From Dermatemys mawii (Eukaryota > Chordata > Testudines > Dermatemydidae): a DNA stretch of 64,000 nucleotides. Where the stretch lies: NCBI GenBank assembly GCA_007922305.1, contig ML677385.1:9021300-9085299 (forward strand). The letters are read 5' to 3'. A model generated the notes under the pieces. That model did not search any database, was not told the origin of the DNA, and saw nothing but the letters and a program-made list of their open reading frames with translations. Shown here piece by piece: positions 44,041-57,290 of this stretch (its first letter is position 1; each line of letters starts with the position of its first letter). Position numbers and translations under genes: made by a program.

Positions 44041-47000
44041 AAAAAAAAAAGTTTTGTTTTTCAATGTATTTTAATTCAAAGAATCAATGAGTTAGTACAG
44101 TAAAAGGAAAGGAAAAAAATAATTCACACAATCTCTGCCGTTGACTCTACTAACTGATCCTCAACAAAATCAAAAAGAAAGGGGACATTGACAAACAGCA
44201 GAGAGATGATATCATTTAATAGCTGTCAGTTATGACTCTGAAGGTCACTACCATGACATTATCATTATTCAGGCAAGATTAAATTAAAGCCCAGAACTAA
44301 TTGTATTGTCCTTTCCAGAAACCATCTTAAAATTCCTTCTGGTAAATGTCAAAAATATGGTGCCCCGTTTTTTGTTTGGAAGCTTGTCATTCAGTCAGGT
44401 GTGTGTCGTGATGAATTGGAAGGATTTTTGCATCCAGAGAGCCAATATTGGAATTTCTAATATAATTGACAATCTGTAGGAGGGTACTGTATTTACAGAT
44501 GTGAATTTAAGAGGTATTGTACTTCCTTCCTTGATTGTGTGTGTGTGTATAAGACTAGTTTAGTAACCCTAAATCTCAGAAAACTTACTCTTGCCATCTC
44601 TGGGTAACTTACATTCATACTTCCTTGCTCTCTGAGTTCTTCTCTCATATATTTTGGAAAAGGTCTCTTTTATTTCTTTGTAGAATGTTGTGGGCAAGCT
44701 TATTTTAATTATTCACCTTTTTGATTAGTCATTCTTTACAGCCTCTTAATTGTTCCAGGGTTTCTGTATACCTGGTATTTTTATGCTTTGCCAACTTCTG
44801 CATTTTTTTCCCTGTACTTTTCTCTTCATCTGCATTGGTCTTTTTCTACTGCTCCTATATTTATTACTAGAATACATGCCAGAGGCTTAGTTGAATTTAT
44901 CTTTGAACACTTTCAATTTCCCTTCTGTATCTTTACTTCATTGCTTTATCCCTGTATGTATTTATTTCAGCTTTCCCTATGTCTGTCAACAGTGTGCTAT
45001 GTTAAATTCAGCCTCTTTATTTGTCCCTATTCTGGCCTCAATTTATTCTTGATTACAAACATAACTAGATTATGGTTGCTGTTTAGAAGCTATTCTGCCA
45101 GTACATCTCTGCAATTTTCATGTATCTGAGGGTAGAGCTCAGCCCAAGGTATTTCCTAAGGCAGCATCTCGTAGCATATCCAGAAATGAAGTGCCCCAGT
45201 TATTCAAGCTATTCTCAAGTCCCTGTATTTTTCCCAGATAGGTGTCAGCTCTCATTGTGATAGTTTTGCTCTTTTCATAACCCTATTCAAGTTCTGCTTC
45301 CCTTACTTATCACACTTCACCATTTCTACAGAAAATCCTTGCTCTCAACATTGTCTTGTGATTCCTTCACAGGCAACATTCCTGTGAGGTCTCCCATTTC
45401 AATTATTCTTCTGTTTGCTCATTGTTCCTTACCTTGTGTTCCCACAGTGGTTTTCAGCCATCAGAAATGCAACAGATAAAAAAGGGGGTATGGGGAGATA
45501 AGGCAAAGCACAGTGGGCATATGCTGTTGTGGGGTCTGGGGGGCCCCCATCTCGCAGCTGGCCTTTTGGGGGCTGATGGATGGACCCTGTGGCTCCCGGT
45601 TCCCTTCCACGTCCCATTGCCCCACTCCAGACCTTGGCTTCCCAAAGCAGTGGGCCTACTTTTTTTTTTTTTTTTTTTGAAGATCTCCTCTACCACTGCC
45701 GGTTGCCTGCTTGTTTGCCCTCCTCCCAGTGGCAGATTAGCCAATCCAGGACCCTGGAAAAATGGGCACTCCTGCACCTTCATATGCTCTGCCTGCCCAG
45801 CACTCCAGCTGGGGTGCAGGGTTGAGGCGCAGGGGCTTGCCCTGCCTGTCTGGCACTCCAGTTGAGGCACAGAGGCTTGCCCCGCTCCCTCCGCATGGCC
45901 TTGGCAGGAGCGCCAGATGGGTGGAGCAGAGCAAGCGTTGGGGTTGGGGGATAGGCCTGGATGCTAACTGTGTGGGCCATGACCCACTCATGGCTATCTC
46001 CCTGAGGTGAAGGTGATGCTTTGAGTGTGAAGTGGGTTCACATCTCTCTGGTCCAGATTTGTGGAAGCACTTCTCTGAGAGAACTCAAACAGCTGCACTT
46101 CTCTTTAAGGTGCTACGTCTCCTGGCCTGGAGGTGAGCAGTCAGTGGATTGAAATGGGTAGAGAGGGGAAACTGAGGAACAGCTCTGGGACTGGTTGATA
46201 GGAGAGAGTAGAGCAGGGGCAGAGGCAAAGACACAGCAGTAGGAGTCAGATTCAGGAAATGAGCATTTATTTCCATTATCTGCCCAGGTTCCCACTGAGC
46301 CTTGGTAACCGAGAGAACTTGTGGTTCTCAGCAGTGAGGTTTAACCTGCTGGACACCCCTTTACAATTTATTTCTGGATCATGTCCTGCCAGCTGAAAAG
46401 TGCTGCTCTTGACCCTGTGTTACTATTTAACATGACAATGAACGTCTTGTCTCTGTTAATCTGTTAAATCTGTTGGCTTTTTATCTTCCTTTATCTGTTT
46501 TCATGGCATGCACTTTATTCACTTATCCATCTGCTAGGACTTCCTGTTTCTCATCTTCCCCCTGCCCAGCTCTCTTTGTGGCCTGATTAGGGCATGGCCC
46601 AGCTGTGGATGCTTCCCCAATCAGCCCAGGCTTGCTGCTTTCCCCAGCCACAGCCCTCTCCAGGGCTGCTTTTTAACCCTTCCAGGGTTGGAGCAGGTAA
46701 CCACTACAGGCTAGATATGAAGACAGTAGCTAAATCAGATAAGAGCAAAAAAAAAAGAGAAGCTTACAAACAGTTTTACAACAGAGCATGCTGAGGTAAG
46801 AACTGCCAGGTTAGAACCTGGTAACCACGTGTCAAACCGGATTGTGAAAAAGGATGGACAATTCCAGCTGCCATAAAGAAAAATAATTAATTGCCTAGAT
46901 CATATTTGATTGAGATCAACAGTGGGTAGTTCAACAGAAACTGTTAACAGCTACAGAGGGTTCTTTCTGGGGAACAATCAGTAGCAAATTCTTCAGATGC

Positions 47001-47299
47001 AGAACAAGAAAGAGAAGACTCAGATTGCAAACTGACCACAGCCAGTGGTTGCAACAGATAAGTGGTTACATGTTTGGGTTACAAGTATGATTCAGAGACA
47101 CTTGAGAGACTGATCCATACTCAACTTTTTAAAGATAATTTGATGGTATAAATTCTGTGAAAAGGTAGGAGTATGAAAGTGAAAGGGGCAGATGTGATTT
47201 AATGCTACACAGTATTCTACTGTTCAGCCACTGGTAGCACATCATGTAGTATTTAACTCAAGCTCAGAACAGGTGTTCCTATTAGTACAGCAAAGGATC
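44041..47299. other. No gene recognised; poly-T and GC-rich repeat-like stretch
   Basis: A T run lies at about 45659-45678. Around it (45446-45990) is GC-rich sequence with an internally duplicated GGGGCTTGCCCTGCC phrase and the hAT-like start CAGTGGTTTTCAGCC at 45446, for which no matching right end was found. Confidence 0.4.
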
Positions 47300-47339
47300 T
47301 TATAGAAGACTCATCTGTTCTGTCTAAGAAAGAGGCTCT

Positions 47340-47565
47340 GTAGCCAGTCTGTACCTAATACAGGAACCTGACCTGCTAGGAGCAGCCCTTTAAAGCGTAC
47401 ATGGCAACAGAGGAGACTGACAGGCTCCTGCCTCTCCCCAGGAGCAGTGAGATCCAAGTTCAAATCCCTGCTCCATATTGGGCAGAAGGGGGAATTGAAC
47501 CTGAGTCTCCCATGTTCTGTGCGAGTCCCATAACTAGTGCTGGGATAAAAGTTACGAAGGAAAAT
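47340..47565 (+). repeat. Interspersed repeat with B-box-like motif, copy 2
   Basis: AAGTTCAAATCCCTGCTCC, GGGGGAATTGAACCTGAGTC and CTAGTGCTGGGATAAAAGTTA match the order seen in the copy at 7262-7395. The two TTCAAAT/TTGAACC motifs are inverted to each other. Confidence 0.55.
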
Positions 47566-49197
47566 ACTGTCACCACTTCACTTTTTCTTCCGGTAGGACT
47601 CCCTTTATAGGGCAGGATTTAGGCCACACTGCTCTCCTGTGCATTTTTTTAATTGGCTAGTTTGTATGGCTCCTCGCTCAGCATGCTGGTTTTTGTGAAG
47701 CCCATTCTTAGATGTCTAACTCTCACTATAGTATAGGGAGTCTAGAAGCTTAAAATAGACTGTAAATTCCTCTAGGTAGCAAGGTATCTAAAAAGTTAGG
47801 TGCTACAACTTTAAGATTACAATGCTTAAATCCCCCTTGTTAGTCCCACCCAGTAATTTAAAGGAACAAACTAGGAATTTTCTCAAACCTAGTATTTATA
47901 TTTTTAAAATGTCAATCCTATTTTACTTTTTTTTCTTTAAATTGTATACATTGGAGAGATATACATATATAGATTTTGACATTTGGCCCCAGTTCAACAA
48001 GGTATTTATGCATATGCCTAACTACAAACATGTAAATAGTTTCATTTTAGGAATACTTATGTTCTTAAAGTTTAGAATGGGTTATGTTACCTTGCTGAAT
48101 TGGAGCCTAAAAATTATTCTCCTTCGGTTCATAGTCACAATCACTGACTAGTTTATTTTTGAATTATCAATATTTCCCTGAAAGATGATAAAAAAAGATA
48201 TAGGTACTTTGCTTTAGAATGTCTGAATTTCTTTTGGCAATCCCAACAGATTTTGATTTCTTTTGCGTGCATCAATCTCAAATGCTGCTCTGCTGGGAGA
48301 CATGGTGATTGTCTTAAATGTTCTAAATCAGCAGAAATAAACCTACCGATTTTGCATAAACTATAAAGAGATCAGAGTGCAAGTTAGGAAATAAGTTTTT
48401 TAGGCTTTAAATATTTATTGTTTTTTAATTGAAGTTTTTATACTCAATCTTTTGCTTGGAATATTTTAGTGTAATTAAACCTAATGTTTTTACATACCCA
48501 AAAGTAACTTTGAAAATAACTTTAATGTTAGAAGCACAGTGCATTATTTTTCCATTATTGCTTGCATTTTAGTCAGTTTTATATGGTAATGATATTTTGC
48601 TATCTTCATTGCATACCACTATGGTGAAACAAAATCTGGTTAAAAGTATGTGTAAACAAATGTTAATTGCCCATTTCAGAATAATTTCTCAATTAAAAAT
48701 ATTTTCCCCATTTTTTTTTTTTTTTTTGGAAGTCTGTATTTTGCTACAGAATTCATTTTAGGGTATGATTTAGTTGAAAACACATGAAAATCTTGATCTC
48801 TATGCTTTTAGCTTCATTAAAGTCAATTTATTTTTAATATTGAACATTGCAATGGGAACCACATGCATCTGGCTGTAATCCAAGTCGATCAGAATTCTTC
48901 TTATAGTTCTTTTATATTGGTATTTATAGCAAAGACTATAAAAATAATCCAATAATCACTTTGGTTTGGGAAGGGCCTCTTCTGGCTCATCAGACCTATC
49001 CAATTTCATTGTGTCCATATCAGTTACCAGAGTTTGGGGGGATTGGAGAATGTCATGGAAAAAATATAGATGCCCAAAACTGAAAATAAAATATCCCCAA
49101 ATGGCTCTTCTAAACTCAAACCAGAAATTGCCATCTCTGTCTGGCCCTGGGAAGTTGGACCTTTTTAAAACCAGCTTTTTCCTTTCTTTCTTGGGCA

Positions 49198-49285
49198 TGA
49201 TCCTGTGAGGTGCTGAGTATTCTCAATTTCCATTAGTATTGGTAGGTGCTGAGGATGCTGAGCACCTTACAGGAATGATCATCAT
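49198..49285. repeat. Foldback repeat (GAGGTGCTGAG arms)
   Basis: GATCCTGTGAGGTGCTGAG at the left faces CTGAGCACCTTACAGGAATGATC at the right, with CTCAATTTCCATTAG near the centre. Near-complementary halves. Confidence 0.65.
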
Positions 49286-50649
49286 CTTCCAGGACTAAGC
49301 CCATTGTGGGTCAGAGTCCCGGGCTATGACATGTGCTTTCAGAAATGATTTTGTTCACTGTTATTCTCCACTACCACAAGTTGCAGAAGCTGGCAACTTT
49401 CTGATGGCTTTTTTTCCCACATCATATATTTCCAGGATTTTCTCCAAACTAGTCTTAAATGTGATAGGATTTCCAGCATGTACATGTGCTATGGGAAAAC
49501 AGTTGTTGGAAAACTTGTAATTCTCCAGTCAAAATGACAGTTGTAATTTAACTTTCCCACCTCAAAGGAAAAGCAAGATGGGGGAAATGGTTAATCTGGG
49601 CCTGAACTCAGTGTGCACTTGGTGTGCTTGCACAAGGCCCCCATTCAAGGAGGACTTCTGACCTGGGTGGGTGGCATTGCTATGGGCTAAAATTGAATGG
49701 CTCTGGGTCTTCCCCTCCTGCCATATGCCAGGTTCCAATGCTACTCACTCAGCTTAGGCCTAGCTGTTCCTCTGCCTTGATGGCGTGAGGAGTGGCATGG
49801 GAGTGGCCAGGCCAAATTTCACCAAGCAGTATTTGTAGCTGCTGCACAGAGTCACAGCACCACACAGAGCTGGCCTGGCTGCCTCCCCCCTATCATGACA
49901 GGAGCGGGGAGCAGCTGGGTCAAATTTGAGTGGGTGATGTTGGGAGTATAGATCAGACCAGGAGCATGAGTGATCAGGAGGAGTAGCCTTGGCATGAGAC
50001 AGAAAAAGAGCACTGAGCTGCATGTGTGTTTGGGGTGGGTGGGGCATTCTGATAAGTGTCCATGAAGGTCCTGGGGGTGTTGAGTGAGGAGTTGGGGTGA
50101 TTATGGAGTGTTAGGGTGCTGCAGGGAAAGGGATTGTAAGGGATGTGGGGAGCTGCCAGGATCAGTGGACAGTAGGTGGACTACATGAGGGGTATTGGGG
50201 GGGTGGGGTCCATGAGCAGAGTAGGGTATATATGGGGTAGGGCTTCTTTGCTAATCAGCCTCTGTTCATGACATGCTGGCAATAGCTGGAGCTTAGTGAT
50301 AGTGGGGTTGCGGCATCACTGAGGTTTCACCTGACTGCTCCTCCATTATGATGTGGGGGTGGCCAGGCTAAATCGGAGAGAAGGCAGGGGACCAGTCTCC
50401 AAAGGACATAAAGCCCCAAGATTCTTTAATCTGTCATTGAATAGGTTGTAAGTTTTTATGGCTGTTTTAAAAGTTTTACAACTTCAGAAAAACAGTGAAA
50501 AATGCTGTGCCCGGGGGAAAAAAACTGGTTCAGTTGTAAGTATTCAAAAGAAGCTTTTGCATCATACAGTTAGTGGTCATAAAAATGGTATATGGTGTTA
50601 GTCATTGAAAGGGCCAGTAATCTGTACTATCACAGGATCAGGATCATTA

Positions 50650-50674
50650 TATGTATCACTATACGTGATACATA
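50650..50674. repeat. 10-bp perfect palindrome arms
   Basis: TATGTATCAC and GTGATACATA are exact reverse complements around TATAC. A direct repeat of GGATCA-TATATGTAT flanks it (50641 and 50693). Confidence 0.75.
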
Positions 50675-53600
50675 CTATCAGTGATACTATCAGGATCACT
50701 ATATGTATTACAGACAGGATTATTTGGATTTTACTTTCATGAAACTGTTTTCCAAACAGCATCATATCCTCTGACTTCTGTGCTGAGGACATTACTCTGT
50801 TGCAATTTAACTGAGTATCTGAGGCCCAGCATTTTAGCTAGCTGTCTTGTCAAAAAAACATCTGTTGATGATTAGAGCCAGCCGGCAGGATTTCAGATAT
50901 GCTGTTTGAAGACTGGTTAAGGAGATACTGAGGTCTTAATAATAATAATGAATAACAATAATACTTATAGAAGAAAATCCTGATCGTCTTATCATCAATG
51001 GTAAAATTCCTGTAGACTTCAAAGGAGCCAAGATCTCACTGATACAGAGCTTTTCATATGAATCTCAATGCTTAACAGGTATTCCCTATAACATCTGTTG
51101 ACTTTACTGCAGATTTGAAAGAGCAGTCAACTAGTAATCCTACAGTTTTCAGGTGAATCATAAGACCTTTGAAAATTACAATTGCATTGTGCAATAGTTT
51201 ACTAAAAGTGTGTTTGTTCAGATGTGGAAATTCCAACTGAGGAGGTGATAACATCTTTCTGGCCCAAGCAAAGTTCATCAAGTCACTTAGGTCATGACTC
51301 AGATATAAGGGCTTATCCTGTGGAAGTCAAATAGTTGTCTTTTGGCCTAAGAGTCTGTGAGTTAGACCTTAAAGAGAGATAAATTGGTATTCAATAATGA
51401 TGATCTCTAAAATTCTCCTCAGGCTAAAAAACTGAACTACACCTATATACATATATAATTTTATGTTTTATAGTGTTGATTTTCACCATTTTTCCTATTT
51501 TCTTTGCTGGTGTTCTTGTAGGTACCTTTTGAAATGGATGTAAATATTTTATTGACAGATTTAATGTGAAAGAATCTAATAATTTCTGATGAGCCAAAGA
51601 TTTTTTTTTATCAAAGATATTTCTTCAGTAATTAGTGTGTGTTGCTAGTCTTATAGGATTAAAAATGAATGTAGTTCCTCGGTGGGCTGGGAGGTCTGGC
51701 TGAGCCAAACATTTGGGTAGGTGTAATAGCATGGAACAAAGACTAGAATTAGATTGCACAGTTAATCTGTGAGGTTCTTTAACCTTGATGGAATATATAT
51801 TGTTCTGAAGATTTTATAGACAGGGATACCCTAATAAATTATCAAACTACACTCCTGACTTTTCTCAAAGCAAAATACCCTTCACTTACAAGATTTTTTT
51901 TTTATCTCAAATGTGGTATTATACAAGTGTAATATCTTTGACAAATAATACCCTAAATAATATTGGTCAAAGTGTCAATCAAAGGTTGGATAAAGTATTC
52001 ATGTAAGTGCTAAGGTGTAATAAAAAATTGTCACATGTAGTGCTTTGAACTACCATTCATATACCACTATTGTTTGTTAATTCAGTGTAAGCATGTTTTT
52101 TGCAGTATACTTAAACAAAAAAGTTAATGTCACTTATGTTCTTGATTTGATGAATTTTCCAAGTGATTTACTGGGCAAATAATGATTCACAGAGAAACTA
52201 AATGCAAAAACCCTTTTTTTCCCCTTTTCCATTCTGCAAAGTCTTCTCAAAATTTAATATACATACGCCTTCAATCTTCAGCTTAAAAATGGCAAAAAGC
52301 TAAATTTCAAAGTATAATGTTCCTTGTAATGTATACATTCATGAGTAGAACTCTGGTATTATCATTGCATATTATTGTCCTTTTTCTAAAGCTGATGATC
52401 AAAATACATGCATAAATTACATTGATGACCTGTCTTTAAAATCTGCCTATATTTCATGTTAGCAACACTATAATTTTGTAATAATTCCTGTCAATGATCA
52501 GAAGGTATACTGTTTATATTCGTTCACAGTTGTAGATTAGCTGTCAAGCCTTATTCACTACTTGCCCCATGCCATGGTAAAATGGCTTGTTACGTATTAT
52601 ATTGGTAATTTATCCAGCAGTTTCAACTTGTGAGTTTACTCAGATAGTGAGAGATGTGGTGGACTTGTGTATCCATGGATACGAGGCAGTTCAGGTATTC
52701 CTAGCTGGGTAACTTTATAATTGAAAGTCAACATATCTCATGAGCAGTGACATTACTGAAGAGTTTGTACAGACATGCCCTATGTTAATTTAGCAGGTTT
52801 AACTTAAAATGGTGGAATTGAGGTTCAAAAGCTATAATTAATGAATAAACTACTTTAGTAGAGGATAGGTTTCTTTTGGTTTTCATGAAGTAATTTCATA
52901 ACTACCTAACAGAGGCCAATTTGATTTACATGCACATTACTGTACATGTACATTAGTATACTTGAAAGGCACATATCAGCAACTTGTGTTGAAGTCCAGA
53001 ATGAACTGAATATTGTAAGTTGTATGGAAATGCCCATAAAGACTATGGCTAAAATTTTCAAATCTGGATTTTTAAAAATGCTTAATTTTAGGTTCCTAAA
53101 TATAAGTGGTCTAACTTTCCAAGTTGCTCATCAATCCCATTGAAAATGGGAGCAGTGGGTGCTAAATCTTAACTTTAGATGAGAGGCTTTAAAAGTTTGA
53201 CCTAAATCCTTTTTATGTGGAAAACTTTCTTTTCCCCTGTAATATTTATAAAAGCTTTTTCTCTGTCTCCTCCCCTTCCTCCCAGCCCATTGATCTGGTG
53301 GTTGCCCAGTTGCCTTACTACTATATTTTATTTTTAGTATATGTTCTAACACACTGCCTTTACTTTTATTGTATGTGCATTAAAATCTTTCAACAACTCA
53401 TTTTTCAGCACAGGAGTTCTGTTTTCTGTGGCTTAACAGAAAATATGAATTAGGTTAATTGAACCTACTAAGAGAGGATGATATAAATCCATGCATTTGT
53501 TAATGGAACATACATAGTAAAATATGACTATATATAAACTTGAAGGCTTATTCTGTGTTTTGTGAACCAGTCCAAAGCAAAGTGATGACAATGGAAAGAT

Positions 53601-54893
53601 GTATGCTGACATGGTTTGATTGTAGATTTTTCAAGTTCATGCCCATGACCTGTTGTGCTAAATTGGCCAAACAATGGAGAGGGATTGTTTATGGTTGTTA
53701 AGATGAAGCAAGGAAAATGGGATGGAACTGAGTAGTTTAACTTAATTCTTAAGTTAAGGATGTATCTCCTAATGGTCAGATCTATTAGACTGTAGAATAA
53801 TATCTGAAGGCAAGTAGTGAAATAGTTATTGAAGGAACTGAAATCCACACTGTGTAGAGTCAAGCATGGGAGTTTATTATTACACACAGCACTGGCAGAG
53901 TGTCACTTTCCTTTTTAGTCTCAGAGAAACTGCAGAACAATTAATTATAATAGATTATATATGGTGCTTATTGGGCGGACAGAAGCAATGGGGATGTTTT
54001 TTTCCAACCTCTTGGATAGGTTCTAGCAGCAAGACAAAATAAGTACAATAAGCCTAAAAGATTACATAATGGCTCTGTCCATGCCCCAAATTAACACATT
54101 GCTGACACACAGGTAATTACTCCCAAACTATGTCTAGTAAAGCATATATGGTAAATCTTAATTTTGGGATCCAGGGAAATGAAGTAGCAGCTCTCCCAGC
54201 TGATCGATAGGTACATTCCTGGAAATTTAAAGCAAGAAGGCAGTAATTAGTACTTAACAACATCAACTGCTTATAAGTTTACCCTTGTGTTTCTGTGGGC
54301 TAGGATTAGCATTCATCTGTGAGGGGAGGGCATCATAACTCATGTGAATCATACTAGGCCTCTCCTCGAACTCTGTCTGGGATTTGAGGGGTATTGTACC
54401 ATTATCTCCTCCCTGTATTAGAGGGTTAACTTTGAAGCCTTTCTCAGCGCTTCATGTATATATAACTATAACTCACTATAAGGATGCCCTATTACATTCG
54501 GAGTTATGCTGACTACACTCACTTGAAACACACACAAGGTTATCTGTTTACTTCAGCTTTCTCTTAGCCATGTATTGGTCTCTGTTAGCTGCCCCTCATG
54601 CCAAGGCCAGCCTGTGTACTCAAGGCCCATATGTAAAGTTCTTATCTGAAACTGAAGTTAAGATCTTACATTCACAGCAAATGGGTTTTGGCCCTTCAGT
54701 TATCACCTGAATCACTTAAAATACATCTGGAAAAGAACTCCAAAATACCCTATCCTTGTCATTGGTTGACAAGATTATCTGATTTTCCATCCCTAATTTT
54801 TTATATAATCTGTTTAGACCAACTCCTTATGTAACTTCATGATTTAATGAAAAACTGAAGCTTAAACTGTTTGGCTATTGTCACATTGTACAA

Positions 54894-55077
54894 CAGACCT
54901 GCACAACATGCGGCCCGCACGGGCTCACCGTGTGGCCCGCATGGGGTGAGCAGGGGTGGGGCAAGCCAAGTGGTGGGGGAAGCAGATGGGGGCGGGGCAA
55001 GGGCGGGGCTTTTCTGCCCACAGCTGTTTTTTTTGCAGTAATATGGCCCTCACTGCTTTCCGAGTTGTGCAGGTCTG
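54894..55077. mobile_element. Short non-autonomous hAT element
   Basis: CAGACCTGCACAACATGCGG and CCGAGTTGTGCAGGTCTG are inverted ends. The 8-bp flanks TTGTACAA and TTGTAGAA differ at one base (54886-54893 and 55078-55085). 184 bp, GC-rich centre. Confidence 0.92.
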
Positions 55078-55440
55078 TTGTAGAATGTCGTTGAAACAAA
55101 ATAATTGCAATACTAACTGGCTAAGCCTAAAAAGAGAAGGGGGGAAAAAGTGATTTTACACTTCTAATAGAATCATCCTGTATATCTAGGTACTGCTTTA
55201 TTTTTTTAAAATAATTTTTCCAAAATTCTATTGAATAATGTATCATTTAAACAAAGTCCCAAACATACACACATTTGAATAGGTACACAAAATTATGAAT
55301 TATTTTAATTAGGACTTAGCTAGGAAAGTTTTCTATCACAGGAATTTAAGAAAAAAAAGGTATATATGCATACACAATATGTACAATACATCATAAAGTA
55401 TGTGATTAAAATACAATAATAATACCTACTTCACCATTAG

Positions 55441-55520
55441 ACCTTAAAGTGCTTTACAAAAAAAGGTCAGTATCATTATCTTTTACAGATGGGGAAACCA
55501 AGGCACAGAATTCTGGCAAA
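55441..55520 (+). repeat. MIR-like SINE tail
   Basis: AAAGTGCTTTACAAA, TATCATTATC, TTTTACAGATGGGGAAACC and AAGGCACAGAA follow the MIR 3' consensus in order. Good match for an old repeat. Confidence 0.75.
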
Positions 55521-56227
55521 TAATTTTTTTCATTGTCCCACTTGGATAAAAATAAAAATTCTCTAATATCCACAAAATCCATGGTGTGATAACTTTTTCT
55601 GATCTTTAAGCCTTATGTTAGCATCACAAAGAATGGAGATTTTAAAGCATAAAGAAGTAGATTGAGAATGGGGAAAAAAAAATGTTTTTCCCTGGAAGTC
55701 TGGCTAGTGCTACTAAGCAGAATAGGTGCTCTTATGTTATAACTCCTCTTTCTTTCTTTTTTCTTTTCTCCCCAAATTTATGGCAACATATTATAGGTAA
55801 CATAACCTTTTAGATCCAAAGACTATGCCAGAGTGATAACATGAATAGATAGTTCCATATAAAGTCATAGATCAGTATTTTTCATGTTAAATTTAAAACC
55901 ATACTTTAACACACTTGAATGCAGGGATTGAATTTTTATAATAAAATTTAAAAAACTTAATTTGTAAAATCCTTTCCATCAAATCCTTCATGAAAGCCAG
56001 CACTACATGGTTTGCAACTTTTAGTATGTGTCAATTAATTTTTTTAAAATCCAACTTTGTATCCAACTTTAAACAAACACTAAATACTTTTATTACTGTT
56101 CTATCTCTGCTCCCAAATTTACATCTTGTTTTAATATTATTTTTCTGTCAAGTCAACACTATTTTCTAAGACAAAGGTTTAGAATAAAAATTATTCAGTT
56201 TAAGAGGGAATCAAGACATGCAGTGTT

Positions 56228-56430
56228 CTGTAGCTGTGTTGGTCCCAGGATATGAGAGAGACAAGGTGGGTGACCTTTTATTGGATGGACCAGCTTCTGT
56301 TGGTGGAAGGCACAAGGGCTTCAAGCTGCATCCACCTGCAGAAGAGCTCTGCACATCCCAAAAATTTGTCCCTTCTACCAACAGAAGTTGGTACAATAAA
56401 AACTATTACCTCACCTTCCTTGTGTCTCTC
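56228..56430. repeat. Interspersed inverted-repeat element
   Basis: GAGAGACAAGGTGGGTGACC and CAGCTTCTGTTGGTGG at the left face ACCAACAGAAGTTGGTAC and CACCTTCCTTGTGTCTCTC at the right. It begins TGTAGCTGTGTTGGTCCC, a phrase I know as recurrent in turtle DNA. No target duplication was found. Confidence 0.6.
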
Positions 56431-56571
56431 AAAAAATGTTGTTGTAAGATAATAAGAGAACATTCCATAAGGCCAATTTGTTTAGAAGTAGAAGCTATTT
56501 TGTTCATCCAGAGAATCTTCCTAAAATGTTGTGGGTATCTCTAGTTTGTGAGAGTAATTCATCAGAGAGTG

Positions 56572-56632
56572 ACATCCTGGTCCCATTGAAGTCAATGGGA
56601 ATTTTACCATTGACTTCAGTGCAGCCAGGACT
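56572..56632. repeat. Foldback repeat with CCCATTGAAGTCAATGGG core
   Basis: CCTGGTCCCATTGAAGTCAATGG at the left and CCATTGACTTCAGTGCAGCCAGG at the right are near reverse complements. The core is a perfect 8-bp inverted pair. Confidence 0.78.
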
Positions 56633-57179
56633 CACCTTCCATCTTGTGACCTTAGTTCTACTTAAAATCACAATAACTGCAAGCCTGCAACCTCTTTAAT
56701 GCTGACAAATTGTGGTGCTCATGTTGAGAGCCCCCATGACTTTAATTTGCCTGTCTGAGCACAAGAAATGACAAGATCAGGGTATAGATTAGTTGTTAAA
56801 ATATATCTAATTAGGCTTCTCCTTTCGTTTTAGTTGTCTGTTTTAGAAGGCATGGTAACAACAGGGAAAGAAAAAAGTGTCAATACAAAAAACAAACAAA
56901 GAAATAACCAAGCAACTGATGTTGCTCCCAGGTTGGGTCCGTCTGAAGCTAATGTCTGTTCTTTGCTATTTTTGCTATCTTCAGGGGGTGGGGGGCAAGA
57001 ACCAAAAACACATACACAATAACACAAGAAAGCAAACTTCAGCTCATGTACTTTATAAAGCCCCTCTGACTTGACTTGGCAATGGACAGAGCAGGTAGTA
57101 GCTCCTCAACATGTCAGATGCTCTTATGGAGCCTAACCCAATTCCTTTTGGCAGTCAGTGGAAAGCTTCAGTGTCTGAT

Positions 57180-57290
57180 AAAACAATCCATTTCAAAGTC
57201 AATGGAAGGATCACATTATGTCAGACTTTTTTGTTGGTATAAAGTGGATGGAGCTGCACCACATTTACATGAGCAGAAAAATCTGGCCCA
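57180..57290. repeat. Diverged foldback-family copy
   Basis: CCATTTCAAAGTCAATGGAAGG followed by GGAGCTGCACCACATTTACATG and ATCTGGCCC resembles the half-palindromes of the same family, more diverged. Confidence 0.45.

Larger units (their letters stand above)
47616..54885. other. No gene recognised; small palindromes only
   Basis: Long AT-rich stretch with a GC-richer part (49600-50400) that looks repeat-derived. A T run is at about 48711-48727. Listed palindromes lie at 49198 and 50650. Confidence 0.4.

Noticed and set aside
45422..45870. 147- and 138-residue frames on opposite strands
   Set aside because: They overlap each other, a T run encoding poly-Phe or poly-Lys, and a GC-rich repeat.
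45446..46420. Possible hAT element starting CAGTGGTTTTCAGCC
   Set aside because: No inverted right end and no 8-bp duplication could be paired with it.
48956..49208. 80-residue frames on both strands near 49 kb
   Set aside because: Mirror-image chance frames overlapping a foldback repeat, no motif recognised.
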